Source of the DNA: a virus
Length of the DNA stretch: 35,446 bases
Direction: 5' to 3' (one strand)
IMG/VR virus record: IMGVR_UViG_3300036770_003304
Span: 1 to 35,446 of that record
The notes beneath the pieces are model-generated. The model made no database searches. It was not told where the DNA came from and worked only from the letters and a program-made list of their open reading frames with translations. Position 1 is the stretch's first letter, and the number at the start of each line of letters is the position of its first letter. This document shows positions 21,860 through 28,260 of the stretch, piece by piece. A program made the translations under genes and the position numbers.

Positions 21860-22152
21860 GGCTTCCCCTCCTTCGCGTCGAAGCAGTCCCAGCGCATTCG
21901 CGCTGCGATTCGCCTTGCCTCTGCGTTGGCCTCGTCTTCCGTCATCGGGGAAAATCCGATGCGGGTGTCCATGTACCTCGCCTTGAAAATACAGGCAGAC
22001 CGCCGCGCCTCGTCGCGCTCGGCCTTGAGCGCGGCGATCTCCCGCGGCAAGTCGCCAAGCATCACCCCTTCCAATCCCGACGCCTCGCGGATGAGCGCGA
22101 TGGTGTGCAGGAGCGAGGCGATCGTCTCTTCGTTCGGATCGTAGCCGTTCAC
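21856..22152 (-). CDS. IALIREA/GVMLGDLPRE-family protein, copy 1
   Basis: This 98-residue protein starts at GTG 22152 in a GTGA overlap. It carries ASLLHTIALIREASG followed by GVMLGDLPREIAALKAERDE. The same block, with few changes, occurs in the gene at 22463-23044, so the two are paralogs. The C-terminus EARRIAARMRWDCFDAKEGK resembles that of the neighbouring SDTPRTDA copy 2. It is helical and of unknown function. Confidence 0.75.
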   Translation of the reverse strand: MNGYDPNEETIASLLHTIALIREASGLEGVMLGDLPREIAALKAERDEARRSACIFKARYMDTRIGFSPMTEDEANAEARRIAARMRWDCFDAKEGKP

Positions 22153-22466
22153 GGCTGCACCTCCTTGAAGCAGTCCCAGCCATGCCGACTTGCGACTGCT
22201 CGCGCCTCGTTGTCGCCAGACACCACCAACGGATGATTCATGCAGAACAGCAGTCTTGCATCGTCGCGCTCGGCGGTCAGCCTGTCGATGACCTTCTGCA
22301 TCGCGCCGACATCGCCCCACGCGGTGTCGAGGCGCGACTTGAGGTCGGCGACCTCGCGCTCCAGTTCCTCGGCCACCTTCAGCGGCACGACAAACACGGA
22401 GCGGAGCATGTCTTGCTCGATGAAGCCCACGCGCGCCGCCGCGTCCGTCCTCGGTGTGTCGCTCAT
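22149..22466 (-). CDS. SDTPRTDA-family coiled-coil protein, copy 2
   Basis: This 105-residue paralog of 21054-21356 has the opening MSDTPRTDAAARVGFIEQDM, FVVPLKVAEELEREVADLKS and a long heptad region (AMQKVIDRLTAERDDARLLF). The end ASRHGWDCFKEVQP shares 'WDCF' with the copy-1 IALIREA protein and EVQP with copy 1 of its own family, so parts have been shuffled. Function unknown. Confidence 0.75.
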   Translation of the reverse strand: MSDTPRTDAAARVGFIEQDMLRSVFVVPLKVAEELEREVADLKSRLDTAWGDVGAMQKVIDRLTAERDDARLLFCMNHPLVVSGDNEARAVASRHGWDCFKEVQP

Positions 22467-23044
22467 CGCTGCACCTCCTTCGCGCGGCGGATCTCGTCGA
22501 TGGCGTCCTGAGCGTAGTTACCCGCGTTTTCCGCGCGAGCCGCATTCGCCGCCGCGCGGCTCGCCCATAGCGGCGCTGATTCGACCGAGTATGGCCCCGA
22601 GACTGCCCCATAGGCGCTCCATGCTGCGGTGGCCGTCCGATCGCGGCACATCGCGGCCCACGACTCCCCGTGTCCGTCGCGGTCGGCTTGCTCTTGGTAC
22701 TCGCTCAACTCGCGCCACATCTCCGCGAGCGGGTCGGGCTGGGGATCATCGACCCTAAGCGCAGTATTGATCGCGCTCTTGAACGCCTCGTCGCGCTCGG
22801 CCTTGAGCGTGGCGACCTCCCTCGGCAAGTCACCGAGCATCACGCCCTCGCATCCCGCCGCCTCGCGGATGAGCGCGATTCTGTGGAGGAGCGACGCGAC
22901 CGTCTCGGAGCGCTGTACTACCTCGGCCTTGAGCGCGTCGACCTCGGCGCGGAGGCGTTCGATCTCCGCGTGGAAGGTCATGGCCTTGCTCTTCTCCTCG
23001 CACCACAACGCGCGGAGCCGCGCGATCTCGTCGGTGTCGGTCAT
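22463..23044 (-). CDS. IALIREA/GVMLGDLPRE-family protein, copy 2 (long)
   Basis: This 193-residue protein starts at ATG 23044 in an ATGA overlap. N-terminal coiled-coil (IARLRALWCEEKSKAMTFHA) is followed by ASLLHRIALIREAAG and GVMLGDLPREVATLKAERDE, the shared paralog block. The C-terminal part adds a small domain (GESWAAMCRDRTATAAWSAY then APLWASRAAANAARAENA). Its role is unknown; helical content and repeats suggest an oligomer. Confidence 0.75.
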   Translation of the reverse strand: MTDTDEIARLRALWCEEKSKAMTFHAEIERLRAEVDALKAEVVQRSETVASLLHRIALIREAAGCEGVMLGDLPREVATLKAERDEAFKSAINTALRVDDPQPDPLAEMWRELSEYQEQADRDGHGESWAAMCRDRTATAAWSAYGAVSGPYSVESAPLWASRAAANAARAENAGNYAQDAIDEIRRAKEVQR

Positions 23045-23313
23045 CGCGACTGCATCCTTTCGGTGTGCACCCAAGTGCTGCCCTTGTGAAACATCATGTG
23101 CACGCCCGTGATCCCTGGGCAGTTCTCGCAGCCGAGATAGCAGCAGAACCGCGACCAGACCGAATCCTTCATCGTGATGCTGCCGACAGCGCAAAGCCAC
23201 GGCGCATTGGTCGGGTGAGTGTGGACGCTCCCGCAGTGAGCGCAGCGAACGGCCTCGTCTGGATTCCCGCCAGACTCGGAGTACAAGCGCATCGTCGGAC
23301 TTTCGGTCGTCAT
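23041..23313 (-). CDS. Zinc-ribbon-like small protein
   Basis: The 90-residue sequence contains CAHCGSVH, WLCAVGS, FCCYLGCENCPGITGVHMMF and a closing THERMQSR-type segment. The paired C-x-x-C and C-x-x-C with extra His and Cys suggests a zinc-binding fold. The start ATG 23313 follows a GGGAACAC stretch. The product probably binds nucleic acid or protein; no closer family. Confidence 0.72.
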   Translation of the reverse strand: MTTESPTMRLYSESGGNPDEAVRCAHCGSVHTHPTNAPWLCAVGSITMKDSVWSRFCCYLGCENCPGITGVHMMFHKGSTWVHTERMQSR

Positions 23314-23588
23314 GTGTTCCCTTCGCTTTCTTGTTGTGCTTGCTCCGTTCCTCCGCGCGACGGGAGGGGCTTGCGCCCCCCCTCGCCGCACGGCGCGGCT
23401 GCGGTGGAGTCGACCGCCGCGCCGTCCTGGCGCTGCCGCTGCTTCGCATCGTACCAGTCCACCATGTCGGCGCACCACCGCGCCGCCTCCCACTGCGCGA
23501 CATCGAGAGGCTCCATGCGCGGGATCAGCCCGCGCAGTCCCTCGCGGACGCGGGAGTCGAAGTACGGCTTGCGGGGTGTGCTGCTCAT
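23310..23588 (-). CDS. Small hypothetical protein
   Basis: The 92-residue sequence has a short globular N-terminus (YFDSRVREGLRGLIPRMEP, then VAQWEAARWCADMVDWYDAK) and a Gln/Gly/Ser/Pro-rich tail that is likely disordered. It overlaps both neighbours as ATGA. No family recognised. Confidence 0.68.
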   Translation of the reverse strand: MSSTPRKPYFDSRVREGLRGLIPRMEPLDVAQWEAARWCADMVDWYDAKQRQRQDGAAVDSTAAAPCGEGGRKPLPSRGGTEQAQQESEGNT

Positions 23589-24106
23589 CGGATGCTGATC
23601 CTCGTCCCGCGCTCCATGAGCGAGGCGAAGCCGAGCGCCTCGCCCGCCTCCAAACGCTTGCGGATCGCGTCCGTATTCGCCTTGGCCACGACTTCCGTCA
23701 CCACGGCCCAAGCGGGCAAGTCCTCCACGCCCGCGCGGAGGTCGAGCTTCTGCGCGCCGCCGACCTTCGCGAGGCTGACGGTGTAGCGCGTGGTCTGAAT
23801 CTTGCCCAGGTTCTTCGCCTCCCAGTGCCACCGCAGCCGCTCGCGCAGCGCGGCGGCGGCGTTCTCGTCGACCTTGGCCCGCTCGGCGAGGCGCTTGGCC
23901 TCGGCCTTGCGCACCTCGGCGCGGGCCTCCATCTCCGAGATGAGGCGGCAGTAGCCGTCCACCTTGTCGGCGAGCGCGGCCTCGTTCTCCGCGAACCACG
24001 CGTCGATCGTCGCTTCCGTCTCGGGCGTGATCTCGCCGCCCGCCGCCGCAAGGAGCGCGTCGAGGGACTCCATGTCTGCCGTGATGTCGAGAAGAGTCTG
24101 GCTCAC
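23585..24106 (-). CDS. Siphovirus Gp157-like protein
   Basis: The 173-residue protein starts at GTG 24106 (GTGA overlap). It fits the Gp157 family: a helical first half with EATIDAWFAENEAALADKVD, DGYCRLISEMEARAEVRKAE, a long charged coil, LRERLRWHWEAKNLGKIQTT and then short beta strands (RYTVSLAKVGGAQKLDLR) ending in a D-A-I-R-K helix. Gp157-type proteins are linked to recombination/replication gene blocks and phage resistance in streptococci; the exact role here is not shown. It sits three genes after the control region. Confidence 0.8.
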   Translation of the reverse strand: MSQTLLDITADMESLDALLAAAGGEITPETEATIDAWFAENEAALADKVDGYCRLISEMEARAEVRKAEAKRLAERAKVDENAAAALRERLRWHWEAKNLGKIQTTRYTVSLAKVGGAQKLDLRAGVEDLPAWAVVTEVVAKANTDAIRKRLEAGEALGFASLMERGTRISIR

Positions 24107-24693
24107 TTCGCACCTCCATTCCTCGCGGCCCGCGTGGCCGCGATCTGGCTGTTCAGACGGAGAAGTTCCGCCCGCTCGTAGAGCGCATCAATGATGACCT
24201 CGGGGCCGTCCTCAAGGTCGCAATGCTGCCACTGGCCGTCGACGCGGCTTAGGCCGCCCCACAGCCCGTCCGCGAATGCCGACGCAAGGTCGTCGGTGCA
24301 TTCCATGACCTCGTCGAAGAGCATCACGACCTTTCCGTCCCGCTGCGCGAGGTGGACGAGCGGGTAGTGCCGCTCCCAGTCCGCGTCGAGGATGCGATCG
24401 ACGGGCCACCCCATCGCGATCGACCACACGGACTCAAGGTGGATGCGGAACGGCCCGTTCGCGACGGCTTGCTCGATGGCCTCAATCTGCTCGGTCAGCG
24501 AGTCGACGAGGTCGACCTGCTCGGACAGCGCGTGCTCGGTGGCGCTGCGCTGCGCGGGCCTCGTCGCTCGGTTGTACGAGCTGCGGCGCTTGGCGAGTTC
24601 CTCGCGGGCCACCTCGCGGCGGTCGGTCAGCCCGCGCCAGATGTCGTACGCGGTCGCCTCGGTGACGGTGATCTCGATGGTGCGGTCGCTCAC
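24103..24693 (-). CDS. Hypothetical protein with central helical hairpin
   Basis: The 196-residue protein starts at GTG 24693 (GTGA overlap). A beta start (TIEITVTEATAYDIWRGLTD) is followed by a charged helical hairpin (EHALSEQVDLVDSLTEQIEA), then a strand-rich block with MGWPVDRILDADWERHYPLV, VVMLFDEVMECTDDLASAF and a C-terminal helix. No family recognised. It is likely an accessory protein of the recombination/replication block. Confidence 0.72.
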   Translation of the reverse strand: MSDRTIEITVTEATAYDIWRGLTDRREVAREELAKRRSSYNRATRPAQRSATEHALSEQVDLVDSLTEQIEAIEQAVANGPFRIHLESVWSIAMGWPVDRILDADWERHYPLVHLAQRDGKVVMLFDEVMECTDDLASAFADGLWGGLSRVDGQWQHCDLEDGPEVIIDALYERAELLRLNSQIAATRAARNGGAK

Positions 24694-24923
24694 GCGCCAC
24701 CTCCGATCTCGGCGCGGGCCTCGGCGGCGAGCGCGTCCGTCGTCTCGCGGGTCACGGCGCGGATTCGCGCGAGCGTCCACGCCGCGCCACAGGCGCGGCT
24801 GATCGACTCGCGCTCGGCGACAAGCCGCGCAAGCACCACGCGGGCGCTCACGACATCACGGGTGCGAGGGCCAGAGCGGTAGGCGCTGGCGAGTGCGGAC
24901 TCGGCTGCTTCGATTGTCTGCAT
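24690..24923 (-). CDS. Small helical protein, first of the lower middle operon
   Basis: The 77-residue protein starts at ATG 24923 with an AAAGGAG ribosome site. It is entirely helical and rich in Ala/Arg/Glu (VSARVVLARLVAERESISRA, ETTDALAAEARAEIGGG). A promoter-like pair lies 45-73 nt upstream, so it may head its own transcript. Function unknown. Confidence 0.7.
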   Translation of the reverse strand: MQTIEAAESALASAYRSGPRTRDVVSARVVLARLVAERESISRACGAAWTLARIRAVTRETTDALAAEARAEIGGGA

Positions 24924-25133
24924 GGCTGACTCCTTTGGTTCGGTGCAGCGACCTGCTGCACGACATGACTGTACTACCACTATCGGCGCAATGCAACCGA
25001 TTGCTTGTATATTTCTCCGATTTACTGCAAATCGTAGTTATCGGCACTGGCTACACGGCAAACCGCCTACGATCGCGTCTGAGGCGGGGGGCGCTCGACC
25101 CCTCCCGACACCCTGCCTCGGCGCTCGGACGGC
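24924..25133 (-). promoter_or_regulatory. 210-bp gap with promoter-like boxes and operator-like palindrome
   Basis: No gene fits here. It is AT-richer than its surroundings. On the minus strand TTGCAT (24991-24996) and TACAGT (24968-24973) are separated by 17 nt, a weak sigma70-type pair, and GCAAT/ATTGC arms (24988-24992 and 25000-25004) overlap the first box. The second palindrome GCAA-CCGA-TTGC (24993-25004) resembles the TTGCAA-type units at 26061-26169. It looks like a regulated internal promoter. Confidence 0.5.
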
Positions 25134-25790
25134 TCAGGCGGGCTTCCCCGCAGCCAGTAGGCCGCGCGCGGCCAAGCCCGCCGCGCCCCACCGACACCAG
25201 AACTCGGCGACAGGCACGGGGTTCAGCGGGCGCGACAGGTCGTCGACCCACTGGCCGTGCTCGTCGCGGGTCTGCTCGTAGTAGCCGTTCGCGGTCGGCG
25301 CGGCGCGCGTCCCGCCGCGCAGGAGGTCGGACACCGCGACGATCCACGGGTACGGCCAGTGCTCGGGGTGGCTCGGCGGGCGGGGCGCGCCCCACCCGAC
25401 CAACTGGTCGACGGCCTCGCCGACAAGGAGCGGGTTGCTCGTCATCACCAAGCGGCGGTCGGCCTCGCGCTCCTCGGCGATGGCGTGCGCGCGCTCGGCG
25501 CGCTGCGCATCCTTGAGCGCGGCCTCCTTGGCCTTCGCTTGGCGGTCGACGAGCACGACGCGACGCGGCTCGGGCTGCGCCTCGTAGAACTTCATGAATC
25601 GGCCCGTGATGAAGCGGCTCTCCCGGCCACCGTGGTTCAGCGCGTACTCGTTCAGCGCGGACATCGCGCGCGTGAAGTCGAGTCCTTGGCAGTGCGCCAT
25701 CCATAGCCGCGCGATCTCGGGATCGTCGTCTCCCTTGCCAAACAGCGAGGCGGCGCGGCCACGGAGCTGCGTGAGTTCCTCTTTCGTCAT
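25134..25790 (-). CDS. Replication-associated protein (helicase-loader-like) candidate
   Basis: The 218-residue protein starts at ATG 25790 after an AAGGGA ribosome site and a 440-nt control region. The N-terminal half (ARLWMAHCQGLDFTRAMSAL, then RFITGRFMKFYEAQ) has the 'W...l......ah..y.........i....f...y' helical pattern of phage helicase-loader or replisome-organiser proteins. A Lys/Glu coil follows, then a Pro/Trp-rich part (APRPPSHPEHWPYPW) and a small C-terminal domain. It is the first gene after an iteron-like region, which supports a replication role. No helicase motifs are present. Confidence in function is low. Confidence 0.6.
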   Translation of the reverse strand: MTKEELTQLRGRAASLFGKGDDDPEIARLWMAHCQGLDFTRAMSALNEYALNHGGRESRFITGRFMKFYEAQPEPRRVVLVDRQAKAKEAALKDAQRAERAHAIAEEREADRRLVMTSNPLLVGEAVDQLVGWGAPRPPSHPEHWPYPWIVAVSDLLRGGTRAAPTANGYYEQTRDEHGQWVDDLSRPLNPVPVAEFWCRWGAAGLAARGLLAAGKPA

Positions 25791-25833
25791 CGTGTGTTCC
25801 CTTTCGTTTGTGCGTGAAAACGCGACCACAACT

Positions 25834-25853
25834 GCGATACGCGTCCGTATCGC
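25834..25853. promoter_or_regulatory. 8-bp inverted repeat upstream of the replication-type gene
   Basis: GCGATACG and CGTATCGC are perfect 8-bp arms around CGTC. The dyad is 44-63 nt upstream of ATG 25790. A second, imperfect stem ATCGCTTCC...GGAAAGCGAT follows at 25849-25871 and a TATATATATAT run lies at 25880-25890. This is a likely operator or RNA leader structure controlling the gene. Confidence 0.6.
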
Positions 25854-25955
25854 TTCCTTTCGGAAAGCGATGCGAACGCTATATATATATCTCGGAGTCG
25901 CTGTGCTGTGACATCGACTGGACACGCGCAGCGCGTGGAAACCACTTGTGGTGGT

Positions 25956-25997
25956 GGGGGGGTTTTAGGGGGGGAGGATCGCATCTGTCAAGGGGGG
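25956..25997. other. G7-TTTTA-G7 and G6 tracts (G-quadruplex-capable)
   Basis: The plus strand contains 7 G (25956-25962), TTTTA, 7 G (25968-25974), then AGG and, after a short stretch, 6 G (25992-25997). The minus strand therefore has C7-TAAAA-C7, placing a promoter -10 box inside C tracts. Tracts this long could form quadruplex or unusual DNA. Such runs are not expected by chance even in GC-rich DNA. Confidence 0.75.
25962..25991 (-). promoter_or_regulatory. Sigma70-like promoter of the middle operon
   Basis: On the minus strand a perfect -35 TTGACA (25986-25991) is followed after 18 nt by TAAAAC (25962-25967), a fair -10. It would drive the gene at 25134-25790 with a leader of about 160 nt that includes the 25834-25853 dyad. 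Downstream genes would be read through. Confidence 0.6.
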
Positions 25998-26060
25998 AAA
26001 CTGGTCGGATTTCCGACTATGCATCAAATCGGTGGATATGCAGCGGAGGCGATTGCGCGA

Positions 26061-26169
26061 GTTGTGATTGCAGTTGCGTTGCAATTGCGTTTCATGCAAT
26101 CGATGAAACTCCATGCATGACAGGCACTTGCGGAAGTTGTGTTGCAATGGAACACAACTGCAACACAAC
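26061..26169. repeat. Iteron-like GTTGTG/TTGCAA repeat cluster
   Basis: Within about 110 bp there are GTTGTG at 26061, GTTGCG at 26073 and TTGCAATTGC after it, and GTTGTGTT at 26136-26143. The last is mirrored by AACACAAC at 26151-26158 (perfect 8-bp inverted repeat) and again directly at 26162-26169. TTGCAA and TTGCAATT units recur. The cluster lies just upstream of the replication-type gene and just downstream of the early terminator. It may be an origin or multi-site operator. Confidence 0.65.
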
Positions 26170-26182
26170 TTTGCAACGCAAA

Positions 26183-26215
26183 GGGCGGCGACGGGGAACG
26201 CCCCCGCCGCCGCCC
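26183..26215 (-). terminator. Terminator of the early RecT operon
   Basis: A 13-14-bp stem (minus strand GGGCGGCGGCGGGG and CCCCGTCGCCGCCC) closes around a CGTT-type loop; a G-U wobble makes it complete on the minus-strand RNA. It lies 14 nt after the stop of the HTH gene at 26230 and is followed by TTTGCGTTGC. The T-tail is short, so efficiency is uncertain. Confidence 0.72.
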
Positions 26216-26229
26216 GCGCGAATGGTCGA

Positions 26230-26616
26230 TCAGCGCCGACGATGCCTGAGCGGCAGCGCGGCGGCGCGGCAGGAGATGACGAGCCGCATCGCCCGGCGCA
26301 CCAGTTCGGCGCGCAGCACGGGGTCGATCCCCTCCCACCGCAGTTCGCGGCGGCGGATCGTGCGGACGGTCACCCCGAGCCGACGCGCCATGTCGGCGCG
26401 GCGCGGCTGTAGGTGGTCTGGCATCGTGTCCAGTACGAGGCCGACCTCGACAAGCCCGCGTACCGACCGCGTCAGCTCGTCGTCGTCGCGGATGATCCGC
26501 GCGACCCGCAGCGATTCGTCGAATGTGTTCGGCCTGAAGACTTGCGGGTCTTCCTGCTCGATGCCAAGGGCGATGCGGATCGCCTCCGCACCTGGCTCGT
26601 ACGCGCGCTCATGCAC
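26230..26616 (-). CDS. HTH-containing regulator-like protein
   Basis: The 128-residue protein starts at GTG 26616, chosen because GGAGG lies 6-8 nt upstream and the gene overlaps its upstream neighbour by 8 bp. Residues about 86-112 have an HTH pattern (RRADMARRLGVTVRTIRRRE), preceded by a helical region (TFDESLRVARIIRDDDELTR). The C-terminus is basic. It sits at the end of the RecT operon next to the iteron-like control region, so it might regulate that region. Confidence 0.7.
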   Translation of the reverse strand: MHERAYEPGAEAIRIALGIEQEDPQVFRPNTFDESLRVARIIRDDDELTRSVRGLVEVGLVLDTMPDHLQPRRADMARRLGVTVRTIRRRELRWEGIDPVLRAELVRRAMRLVISCRAAALPLRHRRR

Positions 26617-26902
26617 TGGCCACCTCCTTCCGCTCGCGCATCTCCATCGCGACGGCGGGGCCGAACTCGCGGCAGACGGACGCGGCGGCGTGGTCGCTTC
26701 GCGCCTCCATGATCTCGGCGAGCGCATCGCGCAGGATCGCGGCCTCGATCTTGCAGTCGTCGGCGGTCGAGACGACCCCGCGCGTCCGCGCGCCGAAGTC
26801 CCTGATCAGCCATTCGTGGTACAGGCGGTCGACGAGATCGGTCGCCAAGTAGTCGCCGTTCGGCTTGCGCGGGCGCTGCTTGATCCCCTTTGGCTTAGGC
26901 AT
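26609..26902 (-). CDS. Small hypothetical protein after the RecT gene
   Basis: The 97-residue protein starts at ATG 26902, overlapping the RecT-like gene end by 8 bp. It has a basic start (PKGIKQRPRKPNGDYLATDL), then helices (VDRLYHEWLIRDFGARTRG, KIEAAILRDALAEIMEARS). No family recognised. Its operon place suggests recombination/replication support. Confidence 0.72.
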   Translation of the reverse strand: MPKPKGIKQRPRKPNGDYLATDLVDRLYHEWLIRDFGARTRGVVSTADDCKIEAAILRDALAEIMEARSDHAAASVCREFGPAVAMEMRERKEVASA

Positions 26903-27794
26903 CGGCCACCCCCGTGATCACGCGCTTGCCCTGCGCGTTGAGTTCCCACCGCACCTCGATCGTGTCACCGAAGGCATTCGCGGCCTCCATGCTGTGCATC
27001 AGGTCGCCGTCGAGCACGGCGAACGGATGGTCGGAGCCGTCGACATCAACGCGGTAACCTGTCGTGCCGTTGGGGCGCTTGAACGCCGATGCGCTCCACG
27101 CCTTGGCGACGAGGGTGAGCGTCCCGCCGCGCTGCGGCGCGGGCGCGGCGGGCGCGGGCGGCTCGGGCGCGCGCTCGGCCTGTGGAACTGGCGAGAGCAG
27201 CGCCTCCGTGTCCGCGCGGCGCTCCTCGCGGGTCGGCGCGGCGGGCGCGGGCAGCGCCTTGCGGGGCGGCGGCGCGTCCTCGACGATCTCCGTCTCGCCG
27301 TGCGCCTCGACATAGACGGGGGCCGCGCCGAGAGCGTCGGGGCAGTGCTGCTTGTACCCCGCCGAGATGCAGCGGGCGAAGAGCATGGCCTTGGGGTACT
27401 TGCGCCAGTTGTCGCCGCCGAGGCCCGCGCGCTTCGCGTCGTCGAGCGTGAACGAGGTAATCCCGATCGTCTCCCACCCGCCCTCGTCCTTGCGCTGCCT
27501 GAACTCGACGCGGGCTTCCTCCTCATTCACGACCGATCGGTAATCGTACTTGCCCGCGCGCTTGATGGCTGCGGCCATGAGGTTCGCGGCGAGGACGGCC
27601 TTCCCCTTGATGATGTGCAAACCGCTCATCGCGTCGTAGTCCGACAGGCCGAGGCCGCGACCGATGATGATCTTCGCGCACGCCGCCGCCTCGCTCTGGA
27701 TGTCGGGGAACATTCCCGAGGCGCGAAACACCTTCGCGACCGTCATCGGGTCGAGCTGCGCGTTCGGCGCGGGAGTGTGGACGAGATCACTCAT
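26895..27794 (-). CDS. RecT-like single-strand annealing protein
   Basis: The 299-residue protein starts at ATG 27794. N-terminal region: AQLDPMTVAKVFRASGMFPD, IIGRGLGLSDYDAMSGLHII, then KGKAVLAANLMAAAIKRAGK, the pattern of phage RecT/recombination proteins that bind partner DNA. The middle has KYPKAMLFARCISAGYKQHC followed by PDALGAAPVYVEA, also typical. A long Ala/Pro linker (about 165-215) leads to a small C-terminal beta domain (GYRVDVDGSDHPFAVLDGDL). It anneals complementary strands in recombination and replication restart. No Exo/RecE partner gene is visible. Confidence 0.85.
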   Translation of the reverse strand: MSDLVHTPAPNAQLDPMTVAKVFRASGMFPDIQSEAAACAKIIIGRGLGLSDYDAMSGLHIIKGKAVLAANLMAAAIKRAGKYDYRSVVNEEEARVEFRQRKDEGGWETIGITSFTLDDAKRAGLGGDNWRKYPKAMLFARCISAGYKQHCPDALGAAPVYVEAHGETEIVEDAPPPRKALPAPAAPTREERRADTEALLSPVPQAERAPEPPAPAAPAPQRGGTLTLVAKAWSASAFKRPNGTTGYRVDVDGSDHPFAVLDGDLMHSMEAANAFGDTIEVRWELNAQGKRVITGVADA

Positions 27795-27885
27795 CGCGCG
27801 CCCCCTTCCCGAACAGCGAGGCGAGGAGGACAGGGCCGAACACAACGGCGGCCACGACGAGGAAAGTCAGGTCATACTCTGGCAT
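27787..27885 (-). CDS. 32-residue membrane micro-protein
   Basis: The frame from ATG 27885 to TGA 27787 begins with polar MPEYD followed by one membrane helix (LTFLVVAAVVFGPVLLASLF) and a charged GKGARDE end. A GGAG site lies about 8 nt upstream and the gene overlaps the RecT start by 8 bp. It is the first gene of the early operon. Function unknown; host-membrane interaction early in infection is possible. Confidence 0.62.
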   Translation of the reverse strand: MPEYDLTFLVVAAVVFGPVLLASLFGKGARDE

Positions 27886-27920
27886 GGGTTGACTCCGATT
27901 GCGCCGCGCGACCTGCGCGG

Positions 27921-27939
27921 AGCGGACATTTTGTCCGCT
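27921..27939. promoter_or_regulatory. Perfect 8-bp dyad operator at early start site
   Basis: AGCGGACA and TGTCCGCT are exact complements around TTT. The dyad begins just after the -10 box of the leftward promoter (27943-27970), covering the likely transcription start. This is a classical position for repressor binding. Confidence 0.72.
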
Positions 27940-27942
27940 TGC

Positions 27943-27970
27943 ATCATCGGCCATCCCGCGCACGAGTCAA
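27943..27970 (-). promoter_or_regulatory. Early leftward promoter
   Basis: On the minus strand TTGACT (27965-27970) and GATGAT (27943-27948) are 16 nt apart, a good sigma70-type pair. The predicted start near 27936 falls inside the 27921-27939 dyad. It serves the membrane micro-protein and RecT operon. Confidence 0.6.
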
Positions 27971-28014
27971 CACAAATCCGCGATATTCCGCGATTTGCCT
28001 GTATATTCACCACG

Positions 28015-28260
28015 ATGCCCGAACAGATTCCGACCAAACTCCGATCGCGCCGCGTCCGCGTCCATGTCGAGACGACGCTCGTATGCATTCGGCGGATGAA
28101 TATGCAGCGGGACGCGGTGCGAGTCCGCGCGATCGACGAGGTGTCGTGGGAGTCGCTCGACCTCTACACGCTCGCGCTCGACACGGCGGAAGACGACGGG
28201 CTGCGCGCGCTCGTCTTGCAGGCGCGAGGCGCGATCCAGTCTGCGTTGCTCAGGCGATGA
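28015..28260 (+). CDS. Lone plus-strand gene, possibly leaderless
   Basis: The 81-residue protein starts at ATG 28015 and ends TGA 28258-28260. It is basic at the start (KLRSRRVRVHVETTLVCIRR) and helical at the end (SLDLYTLALDTAEDD, LRALVLQARGAIQSALLRR). No Shine-Dalgarno sequence precedes it. A TATATT box ends 7 nt before the ATG, which would put the start of the RNA at or next to the ATG, as in leaderless repressor mRNAs. It diverges from the early promoter and converges with the gene ending at 28250 (11-bp overlap). No HTH is visible. A regulator is a guess from position only; a chance frame is possible. Confidence 0.5.
   Translation: MPEQIPTKLRSRRVRVHVETTLVCIRRMNMQRDAVRVRAIDEVSWESLDLYTLALDTAEDDGLRALVLQARGAIQSALLRR

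Noticed and set aside
25082-25120. Possible terminator hairpin after the replication-type gene (G-rich and C-rich stretches)
   Set aside because: Pairing needs several mismatches and there is no T-tail. I leave it as unassigned within the 24924-25133 gap.
25965-26168. Minus-strand 67-codon frame with many Cys and Asn in the gap at 25791-26229
   Set aside because: Composition follows from the TTGCAA/GTTGTG repeats. It lacks a ribosome site and resembles no protein, so the repeats are better read as DNA sites.
26183-26215. CRISPR-like repeat structure in the repeat-rich control region
   Set aside because: Repeats are 6-10 bp, unevenly spaced and overlapping; no constant long repeat or spacers. 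They fit operators, iterons or a terminator.
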